Shown here: positions 45,662 to 52,482 of the stretch, in pieces
Layout: every line of letters starts with the position of its first letter
How positions within the stretch are numbered: the stretch's first letter is position 1
Source: an uncultured Muribaculaceae bacterium
Lineage (GTDB): Bacteria; Bacteroidota; Bacteroidia; Bacteroidales; Muribaculaceae
Length of the DNA: 64,000 bases
Assembly (NCBI GenBank): GCA_910578075.1
Contig: CAJTPK010000006.1
Coordinates: forward strand, 1 to 64,000
Direction of reading: 5' to 3'
Program-made: the position numbers and the translations under genes
The notes under the pieces: generated by a model
What the model was told of the DNA's origin: nothing
Seen by the model: only the letters and a program-made list of their open reading frames with translations
The model's database searches: none

Positions 45662-45683
45662 GGAGGAGACTGCTGTCCCCTCC
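45662..45683 (-). promoter_or_regulatory. Hairpin in the rimP-nusA-infB leader
   Basis: In the minus-strand leader a 9-bp stem (one G-U) with an AGCA tetraloop lies between the promoter -7 box and the rimP start, about 8 bases from the ATG. One arm is GGAGGGGAC, which contains a Shine-Dalgarno-like core. It could act as a control or RNA-stability structure, but no known family is recognised. Confidence 0.5.
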
Positions 45684-45694
45684 GGAATTCTCTG

Positions 45695-45702
45695 CAAAGA
45701 TA
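45695..45702 (-). promoter_or_regulatory. Probable -7 box for rimP-nusA-infB
   Basis: TATCTTTG followed by CAG on the minus strand fits TAnnTTTG, 41 bases before the rimP start. A TTTG at the right -33 distance is not seen. Confidence 0.45.
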
Positions 45703-45802
45703 ATAAATTTAAGCGGATTCACCATCTTTCAATGCCATATGACGCGATAAATGAGCAGATTTGACTAATAAATTAATAAATATTAACTAAATTTAACTAT
45801 AA

Positions 45803-46402
45803 TTAAACTGTCTTGTTGAGCCATGCGTCAATGAGTAGCCTTGAAAGAGAGGGGAGGGTGGGGAGCAAAGGTGGATTCTCACGGCTGAACCAGCCTCCGT
45901 CGGTCAGTTCTCCATCGGCAAAGGATATCTCACCTGATTCGTAATCGGCGGTGAATGCGATCATAAGCTGCGAAGGAAATGGCCATGACTGGCTTCCGAA
46001 GTAGCGGATATTGCTTATGCTTAGTGTCGTTTCTTCCTTTACTTCGCGTGAAACACATTCCTCCAAAGATTCCCCCGTCTCGACAAATCCGGCAACGAGG
46101 GCGAATGTGGGACGCGAGAAATTACGGGCGTGAACGAGCAAAGCCTTATCTCCCTTTCTTACAAGCACAAGGATGGCGGGTGAGAGTGTCGGAAAATCTT
46201 CTCTTCCACATTCCTGACATTTGACAGATATCTCAGTGGCAGGCGCCATAGCCGCGCCGCAACTTCCGCAATAGCGGTGGGTGCTCCGGAAGAAGTCGAG
46301 CTCTGCATCGCGTGCCGCTTTTTTCCATTCTTCCTCTGAAATATAGTTCCATGCCTCGCGCAATCCGACTTCGCGCTTTTCGCCGTCTATTGTTACTATC
46401 AT
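45803..46402 (-). CDS. nudC: NAD(+) diphosphatase, NudC-type Nudix hydrolase
   Basis: 199 aa. A zinc ribbon with Cys45, Cys48, Cys62 and Cys65 precedes a Nudix box GFVETGESLEECVSREVKEET (about 105-125). Together they define the NudC family, which hydrolyses NAD(H) and removes NAD caps from RNA. It is shorter than E. coli NudC (257 aa), mainly at the N-terminal domain. It lies 19 bases after dnaX on the same strand, so the two are probably co-transcribed. Confidence 0.88.
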   Translation of the reverse strand: MIVTIDGEKREVGLREAWNYISEEEWKKAARDAELDFFRSTHRYCGSCGAAMAPATEISVKCQECGREDFPTLSPAILVLVRKGDKALLVHARNFSRPTFALVAGFVETGESLEECVSREVKEETTLSISNIRYFGSQSWPFPSQLMIAFTADYESGEISFADGELTDGGWFSRENPPLLPTLPSLSRLLIDAWLNKTV

Positions 46403-46421
46403 GTGGCTTGATAAATTTCTT

Positions 46422-48152
46422 TTAGAGAGTTATTTCAGCGTCAATGTTATTCAGGAATTCCCCGAGCGCAGGATTTTCCGAAACCACTTTCTTCAGGAAT
46501 TCATGAGGGGGAAGCGGCTTGAATATCTCTGTCTTCTCATCTATATGGGCCTCAAGGGTCAGATGGTCGTTGCGGAGATAATCACGCATGAACGTGGCAA
46601 GCTTCTGCATTGCGGATTCGAAAGCCTGAAGCTGGGCGGGATGCTCAACTGTAAGGGAAAAACTGGTATCGCTCGTTCTGACTTTTGTGGCTACCCGCAT
46701 AGCGCTTAACAATATGTGCATGTCGTTATTGCGCGCCATGAATTCCTGCCATCCGCGTTCGAAATCGTCCTCGGAAAAGGGTGTGTTCCTTTTTTCAACC
46801 GTATGCACCGTCGTTTCCGCGGGCTTGTCGGAGAGCCGGAAAGTTTTCGGGCGTCCTTTAAGCTGTGGTTTCGGTTCCGGTTTTGGTGCCGGAGGAATAT
46901 CGGGAACAGAGGTATGGACAGGGGCCTGCGGAGTTTCGCGGATGTATCCGGGGGCTGGCTCAAGCGTGGCTGCTGGAGCCGGAGAAGAATTCTCCAATGG
47001 GTTGCGGAGGGAGGGGAGATCCTCCGCCATATCAAAAGGGGGCGTAGCGGGTTTGAGCAACTGGCAGAGACGAATGAGCGACACTTCCACAAGCAGTTGC
47101 TTGTTGGAGGATGTGCGGTAGCTGTAGTCCGCATCGTTGAGGATCTTCATAGCCGCGTAATACCATTGAAGCGGCAGTTTGGAGGTCTGTGCGCGGAAAG
47201 ACGCGGCGGTGTCTGAATCAACCTCAAGCAGCGGGAGGGTACGCGGGTCGGCGGCGACCATGAGGTCGCGGACATGCGCTGCGAGCCCGTTGATAAAAAA
47301 TAGAGAATCAAAACCTTTGTCGCGTATCTCTTTATATATTAACAGCGCTTCTGAAATGTCGCCTTTGGCGAACGCATCGACGAGTCGGAAATAGAAATCA
47401 TAATCGAGCACATTGAGGTTGTCAATGGCAGATTCGTAAGATATCACTCCGGCTGAAGATGCCGCTACCTGATCGAAGATCGACAGGGCGTCGCGCATGG
47501 CTCCGTCGGCTTTGCGGGCAATCACGCCGAGTGCGCGGGGATCAGCCTCGACACCACGGTCGGAAGCCACATATTTCAGATGTTCCACCATGTCATCGAC
47601 TGTGATACGCTTGAAGTCGTATATCTGGCATCGGCTCAGAATGGTAGGTATCACCTTGTGTTTCTCGGTGGTGGCGAGAATGAAAATAGCATATTTCGGA
47701 GGCTCTTCCAGTGTTTTCAGAAAGGCGTTGAATGCCTGGGATGAAAGCATGTGGACCTCATCGATGATGAATACCTTGTATTTCCCCTGCTGAGGAGGCA
47801 CGTTTACTTGCTCTATGAGATTGCGGATGTCGTCAACGCTGTTGTTGGAAGCGGCGTCAAGTTCAATGAGGTTAAAAGAGTTGCCCTTTGATATGGCAAT
47901 GCAGGAATCGCATTGGCCGCATGCCTCGCCGTCGGGTGTGGGGTGTAGGCAGTTGATGGTGCGGGCGAAGATTCGCGCGCAGGAGGTCTTGCCGACGCCA
48001 CGTGGTCCGCAGAAAAGGTATGCCTGGGCGAGGCGTCCGGAAGATATTGAATTCTTCAGTGTCGCAGTGAGATTCTTTTGCCCGACTACTGTAGCAAACG
48101 TTGCGGGACGGTATTTGCGCGCACTGACTATATATTGTGAGTTTTCGCTCAT
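46422..48152 (-). CDS. dnaX: DNA polymerase III subunit gamma/tau
   Basis: 576 aa clamp-loader ATPase. Walker A GPRGVGKTS (49-57), zinc-binding Cys set (CLHPTPDGEACGQCDSC), Walker B IIDEVHML and sensor ATTEKHKVIPTILSRCQ are all present. A Pro-rich linker leads to a tau-like C-terminal domain. No A-rich slippery site for a gamma product was looked for exhaustively and none is obvious. The start codon is only 12 bases from a MITE-like repeat. Confidence 0.95.
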   Translation of the reverse strand: MSENSQYIVSARKYRPATFATVVGQKNLTATLKNSISSGRLAQAYLFCGPRGVGKTSCARIFARTINCLHPTPDGEACGQCDSCIAISKGNSFNLIELDAASNNSVDDIRNLIEQVNVPPQQGKYKVFIIDEVHMLSSQAFNAFLKTLEEPPKYAIFILATTEKHKVIPTILSRCQIYDFKRITVDDMVEHLKYVASDRGVEADPRALGVIARKADGAMRDALSIFDQVAASSAGVISYESAIDNLNVLDYDFYFRLVDAFAKGDISEALLIYKEIRDKGFDSLFFINGLAAHVRDLMVAADPRTLPLLEVDSDTAASFRAQTSKLPLQWYYAAMKILNDADYSYRTSSNKQLLVEVSLIRLCQLLKPATPPFDMAEDLPSLRNPLENSSPAPAATLEPAPGYIRETPQAPVHTSVPDIPPAPKPEPKPQLKGRPKTFRLSDKPAETTVHTVEKRNTPFSEDDFERGWQEFMARNNDMHILLSAMRVATKVRTSDTSFSLTVEHPAQLQAFESAMQKLATFMRDYLRNDHLTLEAHIDEKTEIFKPLPPHEFLKKVVSENPALGEFLNNIDAEITL

Positions 48153-48164
48153 TGAAGTGATTAT

Positions 48165-48350
48165 TTAAGTAGGTGTCCAATTTAATTTTAAGTAAATGTT
48201 TTTTCTTTTTATATTTTCTTTACTTGCCTTTTTGGCTGCTTTGCCAATCATCATCAATTACATAGCCCGCTATGCGCTTTCTTCTGATTGACAAATCATC
48301 TCAAAAACTCAAGCAAATAAAATATAAAATTAAACTGAACACCTACTTAA
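48165..48350. repeat. 186-bp MITE-like foldback element
   Basis: Terminal inverted repeats of 26 bp (48165-48190 and 48325-48350, 24 of 26 matching) start and end with TTAA. Because TTAA is its own complement, it could be part of the repeat or a target duplication. A second, imperfect inverted repeat lies inside (around TTTGCCAATCA and TGATTGACAAA, with CATAGC/GCTATG at the centre). There is no coding capacity. It fills most of the divergent gap between dnaX and the adenosyltransferase gene. Confidence 0.75.
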
Positions 48351-48442
48351 TTGAATTACAAAGCTACAAAATTTTAACTAATTTCGCAACAATGCAACAA
48401 TATCGGCTCATATGCGTTACAAATTAAAAAACGTGAAATAAA

Positions 48443-49000
48443 ATGAGTAAAAGTGCGTTATATACGGGCACGGGTGATGCCGGCACAACCTCCCTGGTTG
48501 GCGGTGCGCGGGTTAAGAAAAACAGTGTCCGTCTGGAGGCATACGGCACGATCGACGAGCTGTCGTCTGCACTTGGAGCTGTCGCATCGGATAAAGACTG
48601 TGTTGCGGAGGTGAAAGGGCAGGTGCTATCGGTGCAGAATGAGCTTTTTAACGTAGGCTGTTATCTGGCTACGGATCCCGGTGATGGTGAACCTGCATGC
48701 TCATCTCTTGATGCTTCACGCATCGCGGAGCTGGAGGGTTGGATCGACACTCTCGATGAACAGACTCCCAAAATCAACGCCTTTGTGCTTCCCGGCGGTT
48801 GCGAGCTTGCCTCCAAGGCTCACCTTGCGAGGGTGGTGTGCCGCAGGGCGGAGCGCAGGATACTTGATCTTGCAGAGGAATCATATGTAGATCCCGCCGT
48901 GGTGAAATATATCAACAGATTGTCCGACTATCTTTTCATAGCTGCAAGATATTTCAACTTCATGCAGGGAGAGGAGGAGATTGTCTGGAAAAAGCGTTGA
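48443..49000 (+). CDS. Cob(I)alamin adenosyltransferase, PduO type
   Basis: 185 aa. It transfers adenosyl from ATP to cobalamin, making the cofactor of methylmalonyl-CoA mutase (propionate/succinate route). TGTGDAGTTSLVGGARVKK near the start, YGTIDELSSALG, and RAERRILDL...YINRLSDYLFIAARY near the end are the family signatures for ATP and cobalamin binding. It is probably co-transcribed with the DUF2795 gene 69 bases on. Upstream lies the MITE-like element; I see no clear promoter. Confidence 0.93.
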   Translation: MSKSALYTGTGDAGTTSLVGGARVKKNSVRLEAYGTIDELSSALGAVASDKDCVAEVKGQVLSVQNELFNVGCYLATDPGDGEPACSSLDASRIAELEGWIDTLDEQTPKINAFVLPGGCELASKAHLARVVCRRAERRILDLAEESYVDPAVVKYINRLSDYLFIAARYFNFMQGEEEIVWKKR

Positions 49001-49069
49001 CTATGAATCTGAAGGCATTATAATAACTTGAAATATCATATTTTATAAAAACTTAAAACATCATATATT

Positions 49070-49291
49070 ATGTATTGGACACTTGAACTTGCATCTAAAC
49101 TTGAGGATGCGCCATGGCCTGCAACAAAAGAGGAGTTGTTGGATTTCGCGATGCGCAGTGGAGCGCCGCTTGAGGTGATAGAGAATCTTCAGGAGATCGA
49201 AGACGAAGGCGAGATCTACGAAAGCATCGAAGAAATCTGGCCCGACTACCCCTCCAAAGACGACTTCTTCTTCAACGAAGAGGAGTATTGA
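49070..49291 (+). CDS. DUF2795 family protein
   Basis: 73 aa acidic protein of the DUF2795 family: LASKLEDAPWPATKEELLDFAMRSGAP is followed by a helix and the acidic IWPDYPSKDDFFFNEEEY end. The function is unknown. The last seven codons (FNEEEY and stop) recur at 52297 and 63318, which marks the 3' end of this gene as an integration target. The gene is intact. Two imperfect copies of a 22-base block (49025-49046 and 49050-49071, start CAACTT-like AACTT) lie directly before and over the start codon. Confidence 0.85.
   Translation: MYWTLELASKLEDAPWPATKEELLDFAMRSGAPLEVIENLQEIEDEGEIYESIEEIWPDYPSKDDFFFNEEEY
49271..49291 (+). repeat. Direct repeat A: island end in the DUF2795 gene (attL-like)
   Basis: The final 21 bases of the DUF2795 gene, from TTCAACGAAG to GAGTATTGA, are repeated without change at 63318-63338 and with three substitutions at 52297-52317. 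A site in the 3' end of a gene, with the gene kept intact, is the usual arrangement for tyrosine-recombinase islands. Confidence 0.75.
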
Positions 49292-49322
49292 CACCTCTTT
49301 CGGATATAACACATTGAAAATC

Positions 49323-49363
49323 AAACAAGGTGACTGACAATCGAATGTTAGTCACCTTTGTTT
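49323..49363 (+). terminator. Terminator after the DUF2795 gene
   Basis: Arms 49323-49339 and 49346-49363 pair over about 17 bp with one bulge and one mismatch, ending TTTGTTTTG. It is the first of three hairpins that follow the three copies of the gene end. Confidence 0.75.
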
Positions 49364-49384
49364 TGCCCCATTTTGGCGTGAAAT

Positions 49385-49459
49385 ATGCGAACGTAAAACT
49401 GCACATATATCAATGAGTTAACCTCAATGCGAACCAACGTGCGAATCAATGCGAATCAA
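49385..49459 (+). repeat. Short iterated motif next to the island end
   Basis: TGCGAA(C/T)CAA occurs at 49429-49438, 49440-49449 and 49450-49459, spaced about one helical turn apart. A partial copy TGCGAAC lies at 49385-49391. GCGAATCAA occurs again at 52227-52235, about 60 bases before repeat B. Regular spacing near an att-like site suggests binding sites for a recombinase or accessory protein. Confidence 0.6.
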
Positions 49460-49814
49460 ATGCTGGTCACGTGCAAGCCCTTTTTCAGCTCGCCAAGAAC
49501 CCGAAATTAAGCCGATTAACCTCATCACTGATACTTTTCCAAACATACCGCAAAACCACTACTTCACAAAATGAGGACTACCAAAATTTCTGGACCAAAA
49601 ATTTTAATATAACCGCACGACAAACCGAACCCCCCCCCCTCCTCCCTTTCTCTCTCTATGGGAGAGAGGGGATACGAAGTCCCCATTACGCCACCCCTCC
49701 CAATGTAAATCAACACTTTGCCCAGCACCTAACCCTCAAAACCGCTACTTAAACCTTTCCCCACGATCAGAGATAAAGGCAATATTAAACTTAGATTATA
49801 TAAACTTGTTTTTA
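49460..49814. other. Non-coding stretch with a C10 tract
   Basis: No convincing gene. It contains a run of ten C (49630-49639) followed by a pyrimidine-rich/purine-rich pair (CTCTCTCT...GGGAGAGAGG) that can fold back. An open frame of 93 codons here is low in complexity and runs through the C tract. The stretch may be a decayed part of the mobile element. Confidence 0.5.
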
Positions 49815-49898
49815 CTATAAAAGATACTGTAAAAGACACTTTAAAAAATACGGCAAAAGATATTGTAGAAGATGCTGTAAAAGGTCTTTTAAGAATTT
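49815..49898 (+). repeat. Degenerate 12-bp tandem repeat, about seven units
   Basis: Units of the type CTGTAAAAGATA start at 49815, 49827, 49839, 49851, 49863, 49875 and 49887. They lie directly upstream of the promoter of the Panacea-type gene and share its -33 box at the end. Read in one frame they code TIKD/TVKD/TLKN/TAKD/IVED-like units, but with no start codon. Confidence 0.75.
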
Positions 49899-49927
49899 GT
49901 CAATGTCAAATTATTGTATTAACTTTG
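49896..49927 (+). promoter_or_regulatory. Promoter of the Panacea-type operon
   Basis: TTTG at 49896-49899, a 20-base spacer and TAACTTTG at 49920-49927: a full match to the Bacteroidetes consensus. The start codon at 49938 is only 10 bases beyond the -7 box, so the mRNA leader is a few bases at most. Confidence 0.8.
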
Positions 49928-49937
49928 CACTTGAAAA

Positions 49938-50375
49938 ATGGCATATAAAGCAATAGATATAGCAAATAAACTTCTTTCCCATGCAGCAAACAATGGGGAA
50001 GGCGAGCTTATGTCTAATATGAAACTTCAAAAGATGCTTTATTATCAACAAGGTTTTCACCTTGCATATTTTAATGCACCATTATTTGAAGAAGATATTG
50101 AAGCGTGGATGTATGGTCCAGTTGTGCCATGTGTATATGAATATTTCAAAGGTAATGGTAGCATGGGATTGGAACCACTCACTGAAGAAATATCATTACA
50201 AGAGGTGGAAGAAGCATTATTTAATGAGGTATTTAATGTTTACGGTGCTTTTTCTGCTAGCGGATTAATGAATATGACACATCAAGAATCTCCTTGGTTA
50301 ACTACACCTACAGGTGTAGGGAACATTATATCCAAAGAAAAATTAATTCAATTCTTCAGAACTCGTCTTCAATGA
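49938..50375 (+). CDS. Panacea (DUF4065/SocA-like) domain protein, probable antitoxin
   Basis: 145 aa. The core MKLQKMLYYQQGFHLAYFNAPLFEEDIEAWMYGPVVPCVYEYF is the signature of the Panacea domain, which neutralises many unrelated toxins in two-gene systems. Length is typical of the stand-alone antitoxin. The next gene begins within its stop codon (ATGA at 50372), which is the usual coupling of antitoxin and toxin. Base composition is AT-rich compared with the core genes, as expected for transferred DNA. Expression should start from the near-leaderless promoter at 49896-49927. Confidence 0.88.
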   Translation: MAYKAIDIANKLLSHAANNGEGELMSNMKLQKMLYYQQGFHLAYFNAPLFEEDIEAWMYGPVVPCVYEYFKGNGSMGLEPLTEEISLQEVEEALFNEVFNVYGAFSASGLMNMTHQESPWLTTPTGVGNIISKEKLIQFFRTRLQ

Positions 50376-50827
50376 GTAAAAAAAAGAATATGAAAAATAA
50401 ACAGGCCTCCAAAGGGGGCTTGTCGCTTATTAAGCCAGTCCCTTCTCAAGCACCTGCGTTTAACAAGGATATAGAGAGTTATTTAAAGATTGATTATCCA
50501 TTATTTTGCTTTCGTCATTTACAACATACTTCATTTACTGAGTGTAGAGACATTTCTTTCTTCCCTAATTTCATGAAACGTTTGAAAAATCTTTCAGAAT
50601 TGGGATGGAATGAAATTCAGACAACACAAAGACATGGTTTCGGAATGGAAAAGATTCCTCAAGAAATAATAAAACCTCAGCTACCAACAATAATAACTCC
50701 CGAAGTACGCCTATTTGCATTTCGAGCAGCAGGGAATAACCTGCCCTTTGTAGGTTTTCGAGAGGGAAAGATATTCCATATTATCTTTGTCGAAACTACT
50801 TTTGGTGATATTTACGACCATGACTAA
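50372..50827 (+). CDS. Unrecognised protein, probable toxin partner of the Panacea gene
   Basis: 151 aa from the ATG at 50372, which overlaps the Panacea stop; a longer frame upstream would lie inside the Panacea gene. The N terminus is basic and disordered (KKKNMKNKQASKGG). The middle has FCFRHLQHTSF and RLKNLSELGWNEIQTTQRHGFGMEKIP. The end reads LPFVGFREGKIFHIIFVETTFGDIYDHD, resembling the last strands of RelE-like and related RNA-cleaving toxins (hydrophobic strand, acidic residue, final Tyr-x-His). Family membership is not certain. Its position makes a toxin role likely. Confidence 0.65.
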   Translation: MSKKKNMKNKQASKGGLSLIKPVPSQAPAFNKDIESYLKIDYPLFCFRHLQHTSFTECRDISFFPNFMKRLKNLSELGWNEIQTTQRHGFGMEKIPQEIIKPQLPTIITPEVRLFAFRAAGNNLPFVGFREGKIFHIIFVETTFGDIYDHD

Positions 50828-50935
50828 TCTAATAGAGTTGTTAGTAACAATGCATTACAACTCCTTTGAGCCTGCAATAATTAAGCAGCCATAGCGTCTA
50901 TATAAAATTAATATCTGTATTTTTTCAAGTATCAA

Positions 50936-52153
50936 GTGGAACACATTGAGAATTGTGAGTTGACCCAACAACTGAATAATATAATCAAGCAACATGACAA
51001 AATAGCCTCTAATATGCTTGGATTCAAATTCTATACTTCCCAAATTGGATTTACCCAAGACCAATTATATACTCTTGGTGGTCGGGATGATAGTATATTT
51101 ACACTCACGTTTAAGAAAGATACGCTTTCGTATAAAAAATTTGGTGAGTCACTGACTGTTTGCATTGTCTATACGCTAAAGGAACGTCAATTATTAGAAA
51201 ATGATATTCTTGCATTGAATGCAAATCCGTATATCAAAGTAAAACCACTCCTGCCTGAACAAAACAACTTTGCATTTACATTAATGTCAGAAGGTATAGA
51301 CACAAGTGATATCATTGAGATGTTAGTGCTTCCTAATCGAGCAGAAACCAATACATTTTATAGTAAAGACAAAAGAGAGGTAAAGGTGTTAGATATTCCA
51401 TTTGAGCTAGACAGCAATGGAAGTGACATTGGTTGGATCTATGGTTTTTTGAAGAAATTGAAATTAGACGGTATTGGATTAATGCCAGAAGATGAAGCTC
51501 AATATTTAGCATATAAACTGATTCTTGAGAATGGGGCTCTCACAAAAGAAGAAAAAGAGAAGCTATTTGATACCGAAGGCAAGATATGTAATAATTCTGT
51601 TTCTTATTACTATTTAATGTGGAAGAAAGAAGTGGGTGCGTTAAATGAGAAACAAACCGAACAATTAAAACAATTACAAGAGAATCGGTTTCTCGAAAGA
51701 ATGGGTTTAGCAGACCAGCTTCTTAAAGATATTGGTCTTAACTTCAAAAAGTTTGCCAGCGATTACCCTAAACAAGCAATGTTCCTCCTTGAAAAAATAC
51801 TATCTTTTAAGGATAGGAGCTTCAATACGAATGGGAAGTATCCACTTTATATGAATTTCAAGTCATTCTTACATATCTATTTTCGTCATACGGAAGAATT
51901 AAATGTCTGTAATCAATTTGAAGAAAGAGATAAGTTTCAACTAGAGGAGAAGGATATCATCACAGTTATCACTCATATTATGAGAGAACTGAATAGTGAA
52001 TACCAGGAATACAAAGAGAAGAATCCAAATGGTAGATTTTATCGGAGAGGAATAATGGCTTACTATTTCAATGGTGATTATTATAATGTTGATGTTAATC
52101 CTGATGGAAGTCTTAGTACCTTTTACAAAGGGTCAGGCAAGAAGAAGACATAA
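50936..52153 (+). CDS. Protein of unknown function in the toxin-antitoxin block
   Basis: 405 aa if the GTG at 50936 is used; no ATG is available until residue 27 (MLGFKF), which is an alternative start. No signal peptide or membrane segment. The middle is charged and helical (EDEAQYLAYKLILENGALTKEEKEKLF; LNEKQTEQLKQLQENRF). The last 100 residues form a separate-looking domain with FLHIYFRHTEELNVCNQFEERDKFQL and RRGIMAYYFNGDYYNVDVNPDGSLSTFY. That His/Tyr/Asp-rich pattern recalls nuclease-type toxin tails, but I cannot name the family. AT-rich and 108 bases after the putative toxin. Confidence 0.65.
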   Translation: MEHIENCELTQQLNNIIKQHDKIASNMLGFKFYTSQIGFTQDQLYTLGGRDDSIFTLTFKKDTLSYKKFGESLTVCIVYTLKERQLLENDILALNANPYIKVKPLLPEQNNFAFTLMSEGIDTSDIIEMLVLPNRAETNTFYSKDKREVKVLDIPFELDSNGSDIGWIYGFLKKLKLDGIGLMPEDEAQYLAYKLILENGALTKEEKEKLFDTEGKICNNSVSYYYLMWKKEVGALNEKQTEQLKQLQENRFLERMGLADQLLKDIGLNFKKFASDYPKQAMFLLEKILSFKDRSFNTNGKYPLYMNFKSFLHIYFRHTEELNVCNQFEERDKFQLEEKDIITVITHIMRELNSEYQEYKEKNPNGRFYRRGIMAYYFNGDYYNVDVNPDGSLSTFYKGSGKKKT

Positions 52154-52296
52154 ATCTTGAGATTAATGTATTTGATTCATAATAAGGACTTCAATCATTG
52201 TTTTGGAGTGGATTGGCGTAAAATAAGCGAATCAATTTGTCAGCCGTTCTGCTATAAAACACTGATACTCCCCACCAAGATGCCTTTTATAACTAC

Positions 52297-52317
52297 TTCA
52301 ACGAAGAGGAATACTAA
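52297..52317 (+). repeat. Direct repeat B: diverged DUF2795 gene-end copy
   Basis: Matches repeat A at 18 of 21 bases; all three differences are synonymous or stop-to-stop (GAG/GAA, TAT/TAC, TGA/TAA). Read in the same frame, the preceding codons give TPHQDAFYNYFNEEEY, alignable with YPSKDDF-FFNEEEY of the intact gene with a two-residue insertion. This is therefore a fragment of a DUF2795-type gene end from a different source, not a simple copy. Confidence 0.7.
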
Positions 52318-52344
52318 GTCGCCGACGATTTATAAATACAAGAC

Positions 52345-52398
52345 AATCAATCGGATAAACAGCATCGTGTTTATTTATCCGATTGATTTTTTATTTTT
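52345..52398 (+). terminator. Terminator after repeat B
   Basis: Perfect 15-bp stem (52345-52359 with 52374-52388) and a long T-rich tail. It follows repeat B as the hairpins at 49323 and 63364 follow repeats A and C. Confidence 0.85.
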
Positions 52399-52482
52399 AA
52401 TAGTGGAAGCGCATCAAATTTTTTCTATTGGTGTGAAGGAGTCGATGTGGACATGGTCGGCTTCAATCGCCACTGATTTAAA

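Noticed and set aside
49070..49291. DUF2795 gene as an island gene disrupted by insertion
   Set aside because: The gene is full length with a normal stop and terminator and sits in a core setting next to the adenosyltransferase; only its last bases are reused as repeats.
49471..49752. 93-codon open frame between the island end and the Panacea operon
   Set aside because: Low complexity, runs through the C10 tract, no promoter and no recognisable domain.
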